Positions 12,067 through 24,043 of a stretch of DNA of 64,000 nucleotides are shown here, in pieces (positions within the stretch are counted from its first letter, which is position 1; every line of letters starts with the position of its first letter). Where the stretch lies: assembly GCA_963556145.1 (NCBI GenBank), contig OY744462.1:5828001-5892000 (forward strand), read 5' to 3'. The notes under the pieces were generated by a model, which was not told the DNA's origin, made no database searches, and saw only the letters and a list, made by a program, of their open reading frames with translations. The DNA is from Hygrocybe punicea. Lineage: Eukaryota > Basidiomycota > Agaricomycetes > Agaricales > Hygrophoraceae. The position numbers and the translations under genes are program-made.

Positions 12067-13641
12067 ATGCGCTTCAGTTTCTCTACCTTCCAGATTGTCC
12101 TCCTCGTATCCACCGTCCTGCGTATTGCTCTCATCCTCTACAGCGAATGGCACGACGCACATTCTGTCTTGAAATACACAGACGTCGACTATCGTGTCTT
12201 CGGCGATGCTGCTCGTTTCCTCCTTCATTCTGAGGACAATGCAGCGAAGGGGCCGTATGGTCGCTGGCTTGGAGTAGGCGAGTGAGTTCTTTGACTTCTC
12301 TTATGGGATTTATGGACACTGAATGAGAGGGAAGTCCCTACGCGCGAGAGACCTTTCGCTATACGCCATTGCTGGCACTCTTGCTCGGGCCGAATGAATG
12401 GGTACACCCATCGTTCGGCAAGTACTTGTTTGCAGGATGCGATATACTGAACGGGGTGCTGATCTACAAGATTCTCGTTTCTGTTATTCTACCAAACGTA
12501 GTGACCTCGTCTGGGAGCTCGCGAAGCAAGTCAAGGGATCAGTCCGTTAATAATTCACCACCCGTGGCGATACCAACCCTTGCGACACTGTACACGTCTT
12601 TGCACTTGCTGAACCCGCTCGTGTTCACAATATCCACTCGCGGATCATCAGAGTCCGTTCTTGCGTCCTTCGTCCTTCTCACGCTGTATTGCGCGCTAAG
12701 CGGGAGGTGGGACGCCGCTGCTATGTTGCTCGGGGTCAGCACGCATTGGAAAATATATCCGTTTGTTTATGGAGCGGGGTGTCTGGCAGTGGTAGGGAAT
12801 GAAAGCACGAATCGGCAGGTGAAAAAGATTCCGTACGGAAAGGAGATGGCGAACGGACCGAGTTGGTGGGCAGGATATGCACGAGAAATCGTGAATTGGA
12901 GGACGGTGAGGTTCGCAGTATTGAGTGCTGGGACCTTTGGCTTGTTAGGCGGGCTCTGCTACCTTGTGTGAGTGTTTCCCTTTCATCGACTGCATCGAAA
13001 TTTACGGATTCTCTACAGATGGGGATACCCTTTCGTTTGCGAATCTTATCTCTACCATGTGAACCGGCGGGACCACCGACATAATTTTTCCCCGTACTTT
13101 TATCTCACATACCTTACCTATCCTTCTCACCACCATGCACCTACCATGCTTCCCTTGTGGAGAAAGCTCATCTGGTCTCCGCTGATGAGCTTCATCCCAC
13201 AGATGACACTGGTGCTCGGGACGGGTCTGCTTTTTGGCCGGAGGAGGGAAGACCTTGCTTTTACGTGGTTCGTGCAAACCGTGGTGTTTGTATTGTTCAA
13301 TAAAGTATGCACTTCTCAAGTACGTACTCATCACAATTTCTTGTGGTGGAGTCATTCATCCCCTACAGTATTTCCTGTGGTATCTCATCCTCCTCCCTCT
13401 GCTGCTGCCCTCTTTGCGCATATCCCCGTGGAGGGGAGTTGCATATTTATCAGTCTGGATAGGTGCGCAGGCGTTGTGGCTAGCAGAGGCCTACAAGCTA
13501 GAATTTTTAGGTGAGCGGGTTTTTTTTGGGCTTTGGATGCGGAGTTGTGTATATGTGCTTGGGAATGCATGGGTCCTCAGGGGAATTATAGAGGGCTACC
13601 GGACGAATGGAATCATGGGGGGTGACGAAGTAGCTGCATGA
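12067..13641 (+). CDS. GPI14: GPI mannosyltransferase 1 (PIG-M/Gpi14)
   Basis: Adds the first mannose to the GPI-anchor precursor in the ER lumen, using dolichol-phosphate mannose. The multi-pass protein starts MRFSFSTFQIVLLVSTVLRI (TM1). It has the luminal acidic motif YTDVDYRVFGDAA, matching the DXD-type motif of the family, and GPYxR followed after an intron by ETFRYTPLLALLLGPN. Further on are STRGSSESVLASFVLLTLY and LLGVSTHWKIYPFVY, all typical of PIG-M. The C-terminal exon (about 13234-13641) contains several hydrophobic helices and ends GIMGGDEVAA. ATG 12067 was chosen; upstream in frame there is only a GTG. The gene is convergent with the GMF gene, with 55 bp between the stop codons. 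Confidence 0.93.
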
Positions 13642-13696
13642 ATGACTACAAATATAGCGTGTAATGATGGCTGAAACCCAATTGCGGCGTGTGCGT

Positions 13697-14271
13697 TCAC
13701 GAGAGTAGTTTGGTATTAATGATATCCCTGGTCAAACCCTCTGGCCCGTCTCGAACCTCGATCACTCTGCCCACATCAACCTGAGAATGGTGAGACCGGT
13801 TTGCCATGCAAACAAGTAGAAGCACTTGCCGTTGTTTGAAAGTCGATGAGTGCGCTTGCATGGAGAGTCATCAAGCTGATTTCGCTAGTTGATGGTGCCC
13901 AATTAACAAGGACCAGGGGAAAGGACTTTCGGCCGTCGGGATGATGTAGCTCGTAAGAGAGGACGACATAGCGCGGGGAGTTCTCCGGAAGTTCTGACGA
14001 ACCAATGAATTAGTGGCACGTAAGACTGTGAAAGAAATGGGCACCTTCGACGAGGTCCTCGATGCTGATATCAGGAAACTCCTCGACCATCTCCATGATG
14101 AGGCTCTGCTTGTTGCATTTCACGACCAAAGCTGCATTACCCTGGTTGCGACGTGCAAACCGGAATTTGCGCAGGGTGTCCTTGAGAGACTGGGGGATGT
14201 CTACAGTGTGCGACTGGGGGTAGCTCAAAGGGTGTGCATCATCGTAAGTGAAAATGCGTAGAACATACCAT
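13697..14271 (-). CDS. AIM7: Glia maturation factor / Aim7-like ADF-homology protein
   Basis: ADF-homology protein that debranches Arp2/3 actin networks. The minus-strand reading gives M|SHTVDIPQSLKDTLRKFRFARR, ALVVKCNKQSLIM, EEFPDISIEDLVE, ELPENSPRYVVLSYELHHPDGR, a block around SALIDFQTTADVGRVIEVRDGPEGLTRDI and a stop at 13697-13699. These are the diagnostic GMF blocks (ELPENSPRYVV and VRDGPE). The first coding exon appears to be just the ATG at 14271-14269, followed at once by GTATGT and an intron ending ...CCCCAG. Such an ATG-only exon is also seen in some cofilin-family genes. Another intron interrupts the segment before ELPENSP. Length about 140 aa, normal for GMF. Confidence 0.9.
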
Positions 14272-14657
14272 GATGGAATTGTATGAGATAAGATAAGAAC
14301 AAGATAATTAGAATCACTCTGCCACAGAGCTTTGATTCCGTCGCTGACGACGCCGTTTACACTACGACGTCTTGAACCGTTTCTCATTTTGCCTTCACTT
14401 TCTCACTCTTTCTGCCGCACCACCTTGCACCACCTTGCACCACCATGCAGGCTGTCACGGAGAGTGAATACAGGGTGCAATCTGCTGGTGCCTCATGGGA
14501 TTCGACGGTGGTATTTGTCATTTCAGCTTACTCACGCTGAATCAGACTGTGCCGAACAGTGTATTATAATTCACCTTTTAAACTTGTTTACATTTGGCTA
14601 ATCACACGGCCGTGCCCTTCACGCTCACCACAACACCCAGCGTGTTCCCCCGCTGCT

Positions 14658-14755
14658 GTCACCAGCTGACGCAGCCTATAATATCTGAGCCGTCACCAGC
14701 TGACGCACCGCCTGTCGTCACCAGCTGACGCATCGCTTGTCGTCACCAGCTGACG
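14658..14755. promoter_or_regulatory. Four tandem copies of a 14-bp E-box motif
   Basis: GTCACCAGCTGACG occurs at 14658, 14692, 14717 and 14742 (spacings 34, 25 and 25 bp). Each copy contains the palindromic E-box CAGCTG, the core recognised by many bHLH factors. The cluster lies between the divergent GMF gene and the MFS transporter gene, about 390 bp upstream of the first GMF codon and about 380 bp upstream of the MFS start. Confidence 0.7.
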
Positions 14756-15020
14756 TCAACCTTACATCGCCCCCGGTGCATTCTTCTGCCTTGCGCATCG
14801 TCATATACCTCGGAAACACATCAAGGGCACCCTAAGCCCCTTGTCTCGTCTCCGAGGTATGCTTCCCGCTTCTCCATTCTTGCTACTTTAGTTAACCAGT
14901 TCCCAGCCATTATTCTCTGCCTTATTTCTGCAACCCACCTCTCGCCCTCCCTTACTTTTGTTTTTCTTTTACGGTTCCTTACTGTAAAATACCAAAAAAC
15001 GTTAATTATTACTCCTTCGG

Positions 15021-15046
15021 ACCGTGCCGCTGTCTCAGGGCACGGT
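15021..15046 (+). other. Perfect 8-bp inverted repeat in the probable 5' leader of the MFS gene
   Basis: ACCGTGCC at 15021-15028 and GGCACGGT at 15039-15046 could form a GC-rich hairpin with a 10-nt loop. It lies about 85 nt before the proposed start codon, downstream of a pyrimidine-rich tract typical of fungal promoters, so it may be in the transcribed leader. Confidence 0.4.
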
Positions 15047-15130
15047 CGCGCTTCCTAAGTCGTGTATAAGCACCATAGCTATGGCGGGGATCCCTCTCTT
15101 ATCAGTGAGGAACTCCCATCTTATGTTCTA

Positions 15131-17536
15131 ATGCCCAAGCCTCCGACATCACAGCGATCTCTGCTTGGAGAAGGGTCCCGGTCTAGCTCGCGTCACCGTT
15201 CTTATCATGAAGATGAAATCCTGGTTGCGGAGCGAGAGGAAAGAGCCAATGACGGTATGGACAACGAATGCAGGAAGCCGCTGAGGGTGCCTTGGTGGAA
15301 ACGGCCTTCTGTACTATGGTACTCCTCCATCCTGCCAATTTCCTCTATAATTGAGATCCCATTCAAGGATCCTTGTCGTCTGTCCCTTGACGGCTATCGC
15401 CCAGGCAGCGACAATTGCACCTCGTATCGAAATTTACACCGCTTTGGCATGTGTCGTCCACAAGCCAGAATACACCTCCATCAATATATATCCCTTCGGT
15501 ATCCCATTTCAGAATGGCGTTGCCGGTCTAGTCGCGGGAGATTCATCATCAATCTCTAATTTTACATCCGGTGGTTCCATCACAATGTCTCAAAACAGTA
15601 CCGAGAGTAAACGCACCCTTTGTGCGAGCGATCCAGTCGTGCAAGCTGCTGTTGCTACTTTAACTGTCGGTGAGTGCAACGTTCTGTCGGGATGTGTCCT
15701 GCTTATTCTTTTGATCTCGCTCGCTCAACAGTCATGGCCACATCAATGGGGATCCTCTCCTGTCTCACTACTGCGTGGTGGGGTTCTGTGAGTCCTAGTG
15801 CAACCTTTCTTGCTGAATTACAACTTTTGGATGTCATAGTTTTCTGATCGACACGGCCGCACCGTTGTTCTTGGCATATCTGTCATAGGTCTCCTATGCA
15901 CGGACATAAACTTCATCCTATCATCAGTCTTCTTTCGGTATATTCCGGGCGGGTATTGGTCTCTTCTCCTGGGACCTGCCATCGAGGGCGCTCTGGGCGG
16001 TCCGTTGTCTGAATATCGGGTATCACCCTGAAATTAATCGGAAACAATAGGAATGGCTACCGCGCAAGCAGCCATGTATGCTTATTTGGCTGATTGCACT
16101 GATTCTGAATCCAGGTATGTTCCCCTCTACTGATCGGAATCTCGGCCAACCCCAGCTTCACAGATCTCGTATATTTTCCTTGTACCTTGGCCTCCTCTTC
16201 ACAGGCATAGCCCTGGGGCCAACGTTTGGCAGCCTTCTCATTCGCCATACTCAGGACACACTGTCTGTCTTCTACCTCGCCACATTATTACACTTTGCCT
16301 ACGCTGGGTTTGTCTGGTTCATCATACCAGAGTCGCTAGCTCGCACACAAATGAATGCGTCAGCTGTGAGATGGAGGGAGGAGACATTGAATACAAGGAA
16401 TGGGAGCATTGGTGGATTGAAAAAGATTTTTGGTTTGTTCTCTCCGTTGAGGGTCTTTATGCCGCATGTAGTCCAGAAGGGAAATTCGCTGAAGAGGAAG
16501 AGGGACTGGAATCTGACTTTGCTGGCAATAGCATTCGGGTGTTCAACTGCCCTTATGGTGGGTTGAGGGAAATCAAGAGAGGATAAGGTGTTATTGACTC
16601 CTTTTCATCTAGGGCTCATATTCGTACAAATTACAATTTGCCGCATCTGCTTTTGGGTGGACATCAGAGATGGTGAGCTCTGATCTGCTTATGAACTGTG
16701 CTGATTTTCTGGTGTAGCTGGGCTATTGGTTGAGTACTATCGCGACAGCTAGAGTGGTATACTTGATGGTTATTCTGCCTTGTATGTATGGTCCATCTAC
16801 CCGGACAGATGATTTTCTCGCTAAAATGTTTCTCAGTTGCGATTAACCTTATCAAACGGAAAACTGTATTGGTGCCATCACCGGCGGTGCCCGCCGAAAC
16901 CGAACCTCTCCTAGTTGGGAGTTCCTCCTCCCCAACCACTACTTTAACGCCTCCTAATCCCAAATCTCCCTCATTCGACTTGGGACTAGCACGGGTTTCT
17001 GTCATGATCGAAATAGCCTCCTATATCGCTGTGATTATCAAGCCCACCCCCATGTCGTTCACCGCCCTCGGGGTATTCAGTGCCTTTGGCGCAGGGTTTT
17101 GGCCCGCCTTGAAGAGTGTGGCACTCGAAATGTACAATCGGAGGGGAGGGACGGAGAGCGGGCGCTTATTTGGCGGACTGAGCGTTATGAACGCACTGTG
17201 GTACGTCCCGTATCTAGTCTTTGTGCGACTGCTGTCAGGGGGATTGGAATCTCAATCTAGTTGATTTTTCAAAGTGCTCAGATCATAGGCCCCGCCATAT
17301 TCGGGCTGATGTATATGAACACCGTGGCAACTTTTCCACGGGGGATATTCTTTTTGTCGGTTGGGACATTGGTGATGGCTGCTGTGTTGTTGAGCTTTGT
17401 ACAGCTGCACGATGCCGCTCCGCTTAGCTCAGATTTGGAAGCGACTGATGCAGAGGATCTATTGCGTGGGGAGCGGATAAGGGAAGAGACCCTGGTGGTG
17501 GTGGAGGGGAGGAGCAGAGATTCAAGGCCTCCCTGA
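15131..17536 (+). CDS. Major facilitator superfamily transporter
   Basis: Multi-pass membrane transporter in many exons. A polar, serine-rich N-terminus (MPKPPTSQRSLLGEG) leads to VPWWKRPSVLW and, across the intron 15319-15367, to ILVVCPLTAIAQAATIAPRIEIYTALAC (TM1 and loop). The loop between TM2 and TM3 carries WGSFSDRHGRTVVLG, the MFS signature D-R/K-x-G-R. Later exons give FSLYLGLLFTGIALGPTFGSLLI and PESL at the end of the first half, and a C-terminal half with IEIASYIAVIIKP, FSAFGAGFWPALKSVALEMYN and IFFLSVGTLVMAAVLLSF. The tail is acidic. ATG 15131 is the first ATG in the open frame, but that frame is open back to 15059, so an upstream spliced exon is possible. The substrate is unknown. 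Confidence 0.85.
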
Positions 17537-17678
17537 CTGCGTTGAACAGGAGATGAGATAATTTTCGCTGTGGATCATCGTCCTTTCATTCCGTTGTAAA
17601 GTCTGTTGTAGTGGAAATAAGTACCTGATGTTGGACTGACCCTAATTTGGACTGTAGACGTACACCGTTTCGTCCATC

Positions 17679-18672
17679 ATGGAAGGAACAACCAGCCATG
17701 AACCACAAAAAGCCTCACAAGCAGTGCTAACCTTGTCCTCACCAACGTCGACAATTGTGATTCCACTCGTAGTCGCTATCCTATGCTTCGCTAGTGCGTG
17801 CTATCCTCACCAAAGGGACATGTCAGAAGGTTGACTTTTTCCAAGTTTTGGTGCTTTTAACACGACGAAAATCTGCATCTCGAGGCAACGCTTTGCTGGT
17901 GGTGGGACCGCCAGATGCTGGCAAGACAGCTATACTGTCGACGGTATCTTAACACATCCAACATATCAGCGTTATCTAACACCAGGCCAGCTCTCATACA
18001 GGCAAACACTGCCGACACTCACATCTCTGCATACAAATTCGTCTGTAGTCGTACTTCCAAACTCCAAGACCTTGCGAGTTGTTGATGTCCCTGGTCATCC
18101 GAGAATCCGGGACCAGTTTCGCGAACATCTCCCAGATGCCAGGGCCGTCGCCTTCGTCGTTGACTCAAGCACAATATCACGCAATGGCGCTATGGTTGCA
18201 GAGTTCGTTGGATGTTCGTTTTCTTATTTACCCTGGCTCATCCGACTGTAATATGAGCAGACACCTGCATCACATTCTACACGCATTAACATCACTGCCG
18301 CCTTCACGACGGGTACCGGCATTGCTCATCCTCGCACACAAGACCGATCTTATCAAGTCGGCTTCAACGTCGACGCCTGACAGCCAGGCCATCACACGCG
18401 TCCAAACCATCCTTGAGCGCGAGTTGGAGAAGAGAGCGTCGCAGTCGGGGAGTGTGGGTATCGAAGGGCTTGGTGCTGAAGGCGAGAGGTCAGATATGGG
18501 TGGTTTGGAGTGTATCGGGCCTGGACCGTTCAAGTTTGCGGATTGGGAGGGCGGGGATGTGACTATCATTGCAACCTCGGTTCTTGTTGGGAAGAAAGAT
18601 GAAGTTGACGGTGAGAAGAATGGGGGAGATGGCCTCTATCCGCTGCGACGATGGTTGCAAGAAATCCTGTAG
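17679..18672 (+). CDS. SRP102: Signal recognition particle receptor subunit beta
   Basis: ER membrane GTPase that anchors the SRP receptor alpha subunit. The N-terminus MEGTTSHEPQKAS is followed by one hydrophobic helix (IVIPLVVAILCFA), the single membrane anchor. Next come P-loop VVGPPDAGKT, LRVVDVPGHPRIRDQF (switch 2, DxPGH as in SR-beta), AFVVDSST, and LAHKTDL as the base-recognition motif. The C-terminus ends with FADWEGGDVTIIATS and LRRWLQEIL, matching the family's end. Introns fall after the membrane helix, after AILSTL and after NGAMVAE. An insert rich in Ser/Gly (about residues 240-275) lengthens the loop before the C-terminus. All nucleotide-binding motifs are kept. Confidence 0.93.
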
Positions 18673-18860
18673 AGTTGCTAAACGCTCAGGCCGGCTACCA
18701 AGGGGTTATATACTTATTTATTCATTTTTATCGACTTCTGAGTATAAGTTCTACCATTTGGACGAGGACGACCTCTTTGATAATAAAATGATTATTATGA
18801 CTTATCAAACTTAGTCAGCGTAGTTCAAAGTCTCTCGCTCGTATACCTTTCACGCTTGCA

Positions 18861-20771
18861 ATGAAAAGAAAGTCATCCGAATGCACTGCTTTCGCGGATG
18901 AGGAATATGTCCCTGATAACGAGGTATGTCCTTCTTTTATTCGTCAACACACACGCCGAGAACGATGTATGTAGCGTAAAAAGCCCAAAAAAGGTCCGCC
19001 TCCTAAACCAACCACCAAGGCCAGTGTGATCATATTGGCAACCACTAGTCATGGTGCAAATGTTGAAGAACGATGTAAATTCAACTTTCAACAGATCCAT
19101 CTCCAGCTAAATCAGGTCTAGTGAGAAACATCGATACTGCTGTCCTCGGCAGAATGCAAAAGGCCCTGGCCCTAGCCAGCCACGAAGGGACTGGTGAACA
19201 AGAAGCCAAAGCCGCGTTGAGGTGAGGTGAAAAACTGGTGGTGCTTGTTGTGATGTTCTCATTTCCCTTTGAAGGATGGCACACAAGCTTATGGCCCAAT
19301 ACAGGTTTAGTTCACAACCAAATCATCTTGGTAGGGGAGTATACTCACGGGGGTGCTTGCAGCGTCAGTCAAGCTGACATCTTGTCACAAGAATCCAACA
19401 GTGATCAGCTCAAGCGGTAATGTTACTATCCTTGATCTTTCAACTTTTCTTTCTGATCCATCACCGTCTCAGGGCAGGGACTTCGTGAGATGCAACGCTG
19501 CTGTTTGGTCTTCTTTCCTCACCTGCCCCTTTCCGTCCAGCGTTGTGTCAATCAGGAGCATAGTAAATGCGAAAAAAGTTTATTGTGAGAGATGGGTTGG
19601 CGTTGTGGCCTATGCCATGACAATATTTTTTGACTGCAGGGTATACAGCAAAGCTTTCAGAAGCTCTATAGCACCGAAAGTGGAGTGGTCATTTTATGGT
19701 ATGTCATCTATCAGTTGTCATTGTCCCTAGCATTATTGATGAGTTTTCCACAGGCCTTGCAGCGCAAACGGTTGCAGCAGCCACTGCATTTGAAATGGTG
19801 TGTGTCATTTGGAGTTCAATAATCATTTCTTCCACCAACAACCCTTTTACTCAAGGTGTACAACCTCGCTCTTGATTGGAGTCTCAAAAATACAACAGCC
19901 AAGGGCCTTCATGGCAAGAAGTAAGTTAGTTCTTCGCAGCATTACAGGTGTGGACTGAGTTCCGGCGTTTTTCTACGGCAGCGCCTATAAAAATGGAGTA
20001 GCACGAGGCCTTGTCCTGCTAGCTAAAACGGAAAAAGACAACGAAAAAAAGGCTACAGCAGAATGCGAACACGCGATGTTACTCGCCGCAGTCAAGGAAG
20101 AGGACGAAGAAAATGGGCGGAGAATCAGCCGTCTTCAGGACCCTTACGTCAAGCTCGAGCCAAACCCTTCAATCAAACTTGAGCCAAACCCCGCAGCCAA
20201 GCTGGAATCAAACCTTTCAATCAGGCAAGAGGAAGTGGGTAACAAAAGGGGAGTGAAACTTGAAATCGTCGACGATCACGATGTTATGCCTCCACCCTGT
20301 CCGAAATTCTCTCCGGCGGAGCCTACAGAGCAGTTGGCCGAACATATCGATAATTTAATACAGGACAAACTAGAACATGATGGGGATGAATTCGAGGTGG
20401 AGATGCCTTATGGTGATGGACCCGAGGATCTCGTAACGGCCGATTTTTACTCGGACTCGGATTGTGAGCCCGTCTGGTCTTCGGGAAGCCCTGCAAATGC
20501 CAATCCTGTTGTTAATGCTCCACACACTTCAGTCAAGAACGAATCTGAATCTCCATGGAAGTCTGTCCATCAGCTAGTCGCGTTCCGCGAGACCACTGTT
20601 GCTCTTGCAGAGGACTATCTCAAGTCACAGGGAGTCAAGCTTTCAAACGGCAGATCGTCCACGTGGAAGTTGAGAGATCGAGATGCGAGGCGGAGTTACA
20701 AGCAAGGAAAGCGGGATGCTGCGATGATTGACGTTAGGGGACGTCGAAGGTTGAAGGACTCGGAGGAATAG
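18861..20771 (+). CDS. DUF2786/DUF7168-type protein with a cluster of SUMO-consensus sites
   Basis: The function is not established. Start MKRKSSECTAFADEEYVPDNE, then a basic stretch RKKPKKGPPPKPTTK. The DUF2786-like part follows: LGRMQKALALASHEGTGEQEAKAAL and then RMAHKLMAQ. A second conserved part has VVAYAMTIFFDCRVY and, after splicing, FYGLAAQTVAAATAFEMVYNLALDW, resembling the domain usually found C-terminal to DUF2786 in basidiomycetes. The last exon (about 20076-20771) is acidic and largely disordered, with a repeat VKLEPNP/IKLEPNP/AKLESNL and a basic end (RDARRSYKQGKRDAAM). Five psi-K-x-E sites suggest sumoylation and a nuclear location (inference). Exon joins in the 19.0-20.0 kb part are approximate. 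Confidence 0.72.
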
Positions 20772-20898
20772 TACTAATATATATATTCAGACATATAGAG
20801 TATACGCTGGCAGGTAGGTAGGCCCGTGGTAGAATTAGAACCTTCTCCTTCTCCATAGTTCAACAAACAGTGTAACTTGATGTGCTGATGATCATCGA

Positions 20899-22176
20899 TC
20901 ACCGTACAACCTCTTGACTAAGCTCCAGTTCCAATTTTATGAGTGCCTGCGTGTGAGGATGTCCCCACAGAGCTGAGGCGTCCTCGGGCTCGATCGGCGG
21001 TAAGGGTTTCCGGGGAAGACCACCGTAACCGTGCAATTTCTCGAGCAGGTATTTAGTTCCTGCGATGGTCGACTTTGAGATTGTGTAGTCGGCGCTCGCA
21101 ACAATTCCCTGCAGCCGTTGTGCCTGGGGTAGGAAGGAAAGATCCTTCCGTGCCACTTCCGACAACTGAAGCAATTTCACAACGGAGTACTGTAGGTTCG
21201 ATATTTTGAGGAGAGAACTCGACATATTTTGAGGAACTGACTGACCGGTGCAATATTCGCGAGGCCGGTGATAGCGCCGTTGCCATTTATGAAAATGGAA
21301 TGAATGATGACGTCGGACCATCCCGTAAACACGAGAAAGCGTGCATTGGCATTCCTTCGTGGGTGCATAGTGGCAAAAACAGGATTAGAGACAACATCCG
21401 TTATTCTCGTGAGCTTTCCAACGTCGTCACAGCTGGCACAGCAAAAAAAAAATCAGTATTTTCCGAATTGTGGATAGAACAAGGTATACGTCAGCTTGAC
21501 CCCATAGATGCTGGGGCAATCAACCACAAGTTCGATGATGAAGTCAGAGTCGAGATTAATGCCGCCACTACCTCCAGGATCTCCGAACGATGTGAGCAGT
21601 AGAGGTAGTAATTTGCACTGGTAGGCTCACAATTGTACACGAGGACAGGAATAGGACTTTCTCGAGAAACATCGACCCAAAAGCCTTTGAGAGCCTTTTC
21701 GTTTTTTGCCAAGACCCCGGAGAAAAAACCGCTAGGTAAGACAATGGCGTAATCCGATCCTGCCTCCGCAGCTTGCTTGCAGAGCTGGATGGTCTCGCGA
21801 GTGCTCCCGGCGCCTGTTCCGGAAATAATAGGCATCTGGGACATCCCTGCACCATCCAATGCCTTTCGTGCGGCTCGTATCAATGTGACGCGCTCAGCAT
21901 GTGAGAGGTGAATGGCCTCGCCCATAGATCCCGCGACGAGTGGCGCAACACCTGCTCTCCCAACTCGTACTACATGAGCCTCGAATGCAGGGACATCTTA
22001 CTAACTCTCAGTCTGGTCGATCGATGGGCAGGTGTATCAGAACGGCGCTGACCTAGATCTTCAGAGCCGGGCAAGAAAAAGGAGGGGATGGGGGCGTAAA
22101 TGCCTGGCTTCAACGGTCGGGGGGTCGATCTTTGAATGTCATCCGAGTCAGTGGAACCCTTTGGTGAATTGTTCAT
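20899..22176 (-). CDS. DapA-family (dihydrodipicolinate synthase-like) aldolase/lyase
   Basis: Class I aldolase of the DHDPS/N-acetylneuraminate lyase family, most like fungal 4-hydroxy-2-oxoglutarate aldolase-type members. The minus strand gives GIYAPIPSFFL, then VAPLVAGSMGEAIHLSHAER (the GxxGE substrate motif), IISGTGAGSTRETI and SDYAIVLPSGFF. VLVYNCP follows (Tyr of the catalytic triad), then YGVKLT, whose Lys should form the Schiff base. The VFTGWSD, GNGAITGLANIAP and KYLLEKLHGYGGLPRKPLPP end completes the barrel. Several introns interrupt it. Catalytic Tyr and Lys are present. As fungi make lysine by the alpha-aminoadipate route, a biosynthetic DapA role is unlikely; the substrate remains open. 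Confidence 0.85.
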
Positions 22177-22588
22177 AGGTGCTGTGAAGATGTGACCGGT
22201 CCGGATATCCGGATCATTGATACAACTCAGTTGGCCTTATAATAACTCAGACCGGGGACGTTTAACTTTCGGAAACAAATGCGAGGGCAGCCGTGTATAA
22301 AAAAGATCGGAAGAAAGACGTGAAACCGTACAGTTTCGAGTGGCCTTGTGGAGGCTACAAGGTGGATTTCCGAGCACACGATACAAGGACGGTCAGCATG
22401 AGAAAGAATGCTGGACTCAGGGACGATAATATGTGCGAGGACTTGATGCGAATTTTATTTTTCAGTTATTCACGCGCAACAAGAGTCGGTCAACCTCTCA
22501 CCTACGCATCAGCGACGATCCAGGTCGGGCATTGGACCTCAGTGAGTATCATCAAAGGATTGAATCGCCTGCCAAGTTGAAACCCCTT
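22177..22588. other. Intergenic region, no gene seen
   Basis: Contains the promoter of the DapA-like gene (minus strand) and the 3' flank of the Pus4 gene. A 95-codon open frame on the plus strand has no recognisable domain and is probably chance. Confidence 0.4.
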
Positions 22589-23857
22589 TCAATTATTCTT
22601 TCCTTCAATGATTTCGATCTTGTCCATGACCTCCTTTTCCCATTTCATCCAACCTTCTTCATCTGCGCCACCAGCATCCTCGGAAGCGTTCTTAAATATT
22701 TCCCAAGGAACACAACTTCTATCATCTTCTTCGACAGGATTCAAGGTAAACCGTCCCTGTCGAGTACGCGTCAACGTGACGACGTGTCCGGCCGATCCGA
22801 CAGCATGTCCGATGTCGTGAACAATTGAGCGTACGTATGTTCCTCCTGAAACCTTCATATTCAGGACAAAAGCCGTTGGGAATTCGTCCAAGGCCAATAA
22901 TTCGGGTCCATCTTGTACGAGTGAATTTTCTTCGGCACTTGGCAAAGCTTTCTCCATAGCAATGTTCTCCTCCTCTGTATCATTTTTTTCTGGCCAACGG
23001 AAGACGTGGTCGCTGCCTTTCCATTCAACCAGATCAAGTGAGTGGACGGTCACCTTACGTTTCTCGATAGGGCGAGGAAGGGGTATGCCTTTACGTGCGT
23101 AGTCATAAAGTGGTATCCCATCCATCTTCAAAGCGGAGAACCTGGAGTTTGAAATGACAGCGTGACATCAAACATATGAACATGAGAATCCGGACGTACA
23201 TGGGAGGTGTTTGATCAATTTCTCCTCGAAAGGTGTCCAGAACATTCTCCACCAGCTCTCGCGTTACGTGACGCCACGGAGCCAACCTAACACGAGCGCC
23301 TTCACTATCATACGAATCTGTCTCGCAGCCCAGTAGACATGTAGTTTGATACTCCTATTCCGAGCGTGTCCGTTTAGCCCTATGGAAAGCTTCCACACAA
23401 GACAGCAGTACCTTTACACAATCTAAAAATTCAGACAATTTCTTGGTAGCTCTACCAATCCCCACCACTGGAGTCAAGATTGGCGTGAATCGAGGAAAGT
23501 GTGAATTGATTACTACTGCTGACCTAGCACGCCATCAGCGAGGGGATCTAGAGTTCCCCCTTGGCCAATCTTAACCGATTCTCGTGCCCGCCTCCCCCGC
23601 TTCCCTGCCTTGTGTGTGGTGCCTCTCTGCCTTTCCAGTTTTTCAGCCTCCACGAATAAGCCAGAGCTCGCCACAAGATGCTTGATATCGGTGATGATAG
23701 ACATCGAGGTAGGCCCAGAGGGTTTCGCTACAGCAAACAAACCCGAGAGGGGCAGTGGAGGGAGAGTAACTTTGGGCATCCTCAAGTTGTTCCGAGACGA
23801 AACTTGAAAATGCAGCGACACGGCCCGACGGCCCGCTGCTATAAGCGCTTGACTCAA
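22589..23857 (-). CDS. PUS4: tRNA pseudouridine-55 synthase (TruB/Pus4)
   Basis: Converts U55 to pseudouridine in the T-loop of tRNAs, in nucleus/cytosol and mitochondria. The minus strand reads SGLFAVAKPSGPTSMS and, after a basic insert (AGKRGRRARESVKIG), GQGGTLDPLADGVL, which carries the catalytic Asp of TruB enzymes. Next come [54 protein letters not shown] (the RxGxxxQxPPxxSA block) and VSGGTYVRSIVHDIGHAVGSAGHVVTLTRTRQGRF, the conserved C-terminal block. The N-terminus before MPKVTLPP is basic and could be a mitochondrial targeting extension, which agrees with the dual location of yeast Pus4. Introns fall inside GVL|VVG and before FSALK. Complete, about 390 aa. Confidence 0.94.
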
Positions 23858-24043
23858 GCTATTCGGTCCATTGCTCAGCGCTCAGCGCTCCACCCAGGAT
23901 TTTCTCGCAACTGAGCCGTGCTCGTACTGATACTGATAGCGAGTGCTGGCCACAACGTGTGCTCACTGGGCCACTCACCAAGGATATTTGCGCAAGGTTT
24001 CCGTCGATCGATCGATCTGTTGTTAAGATTTATTATTTATACA

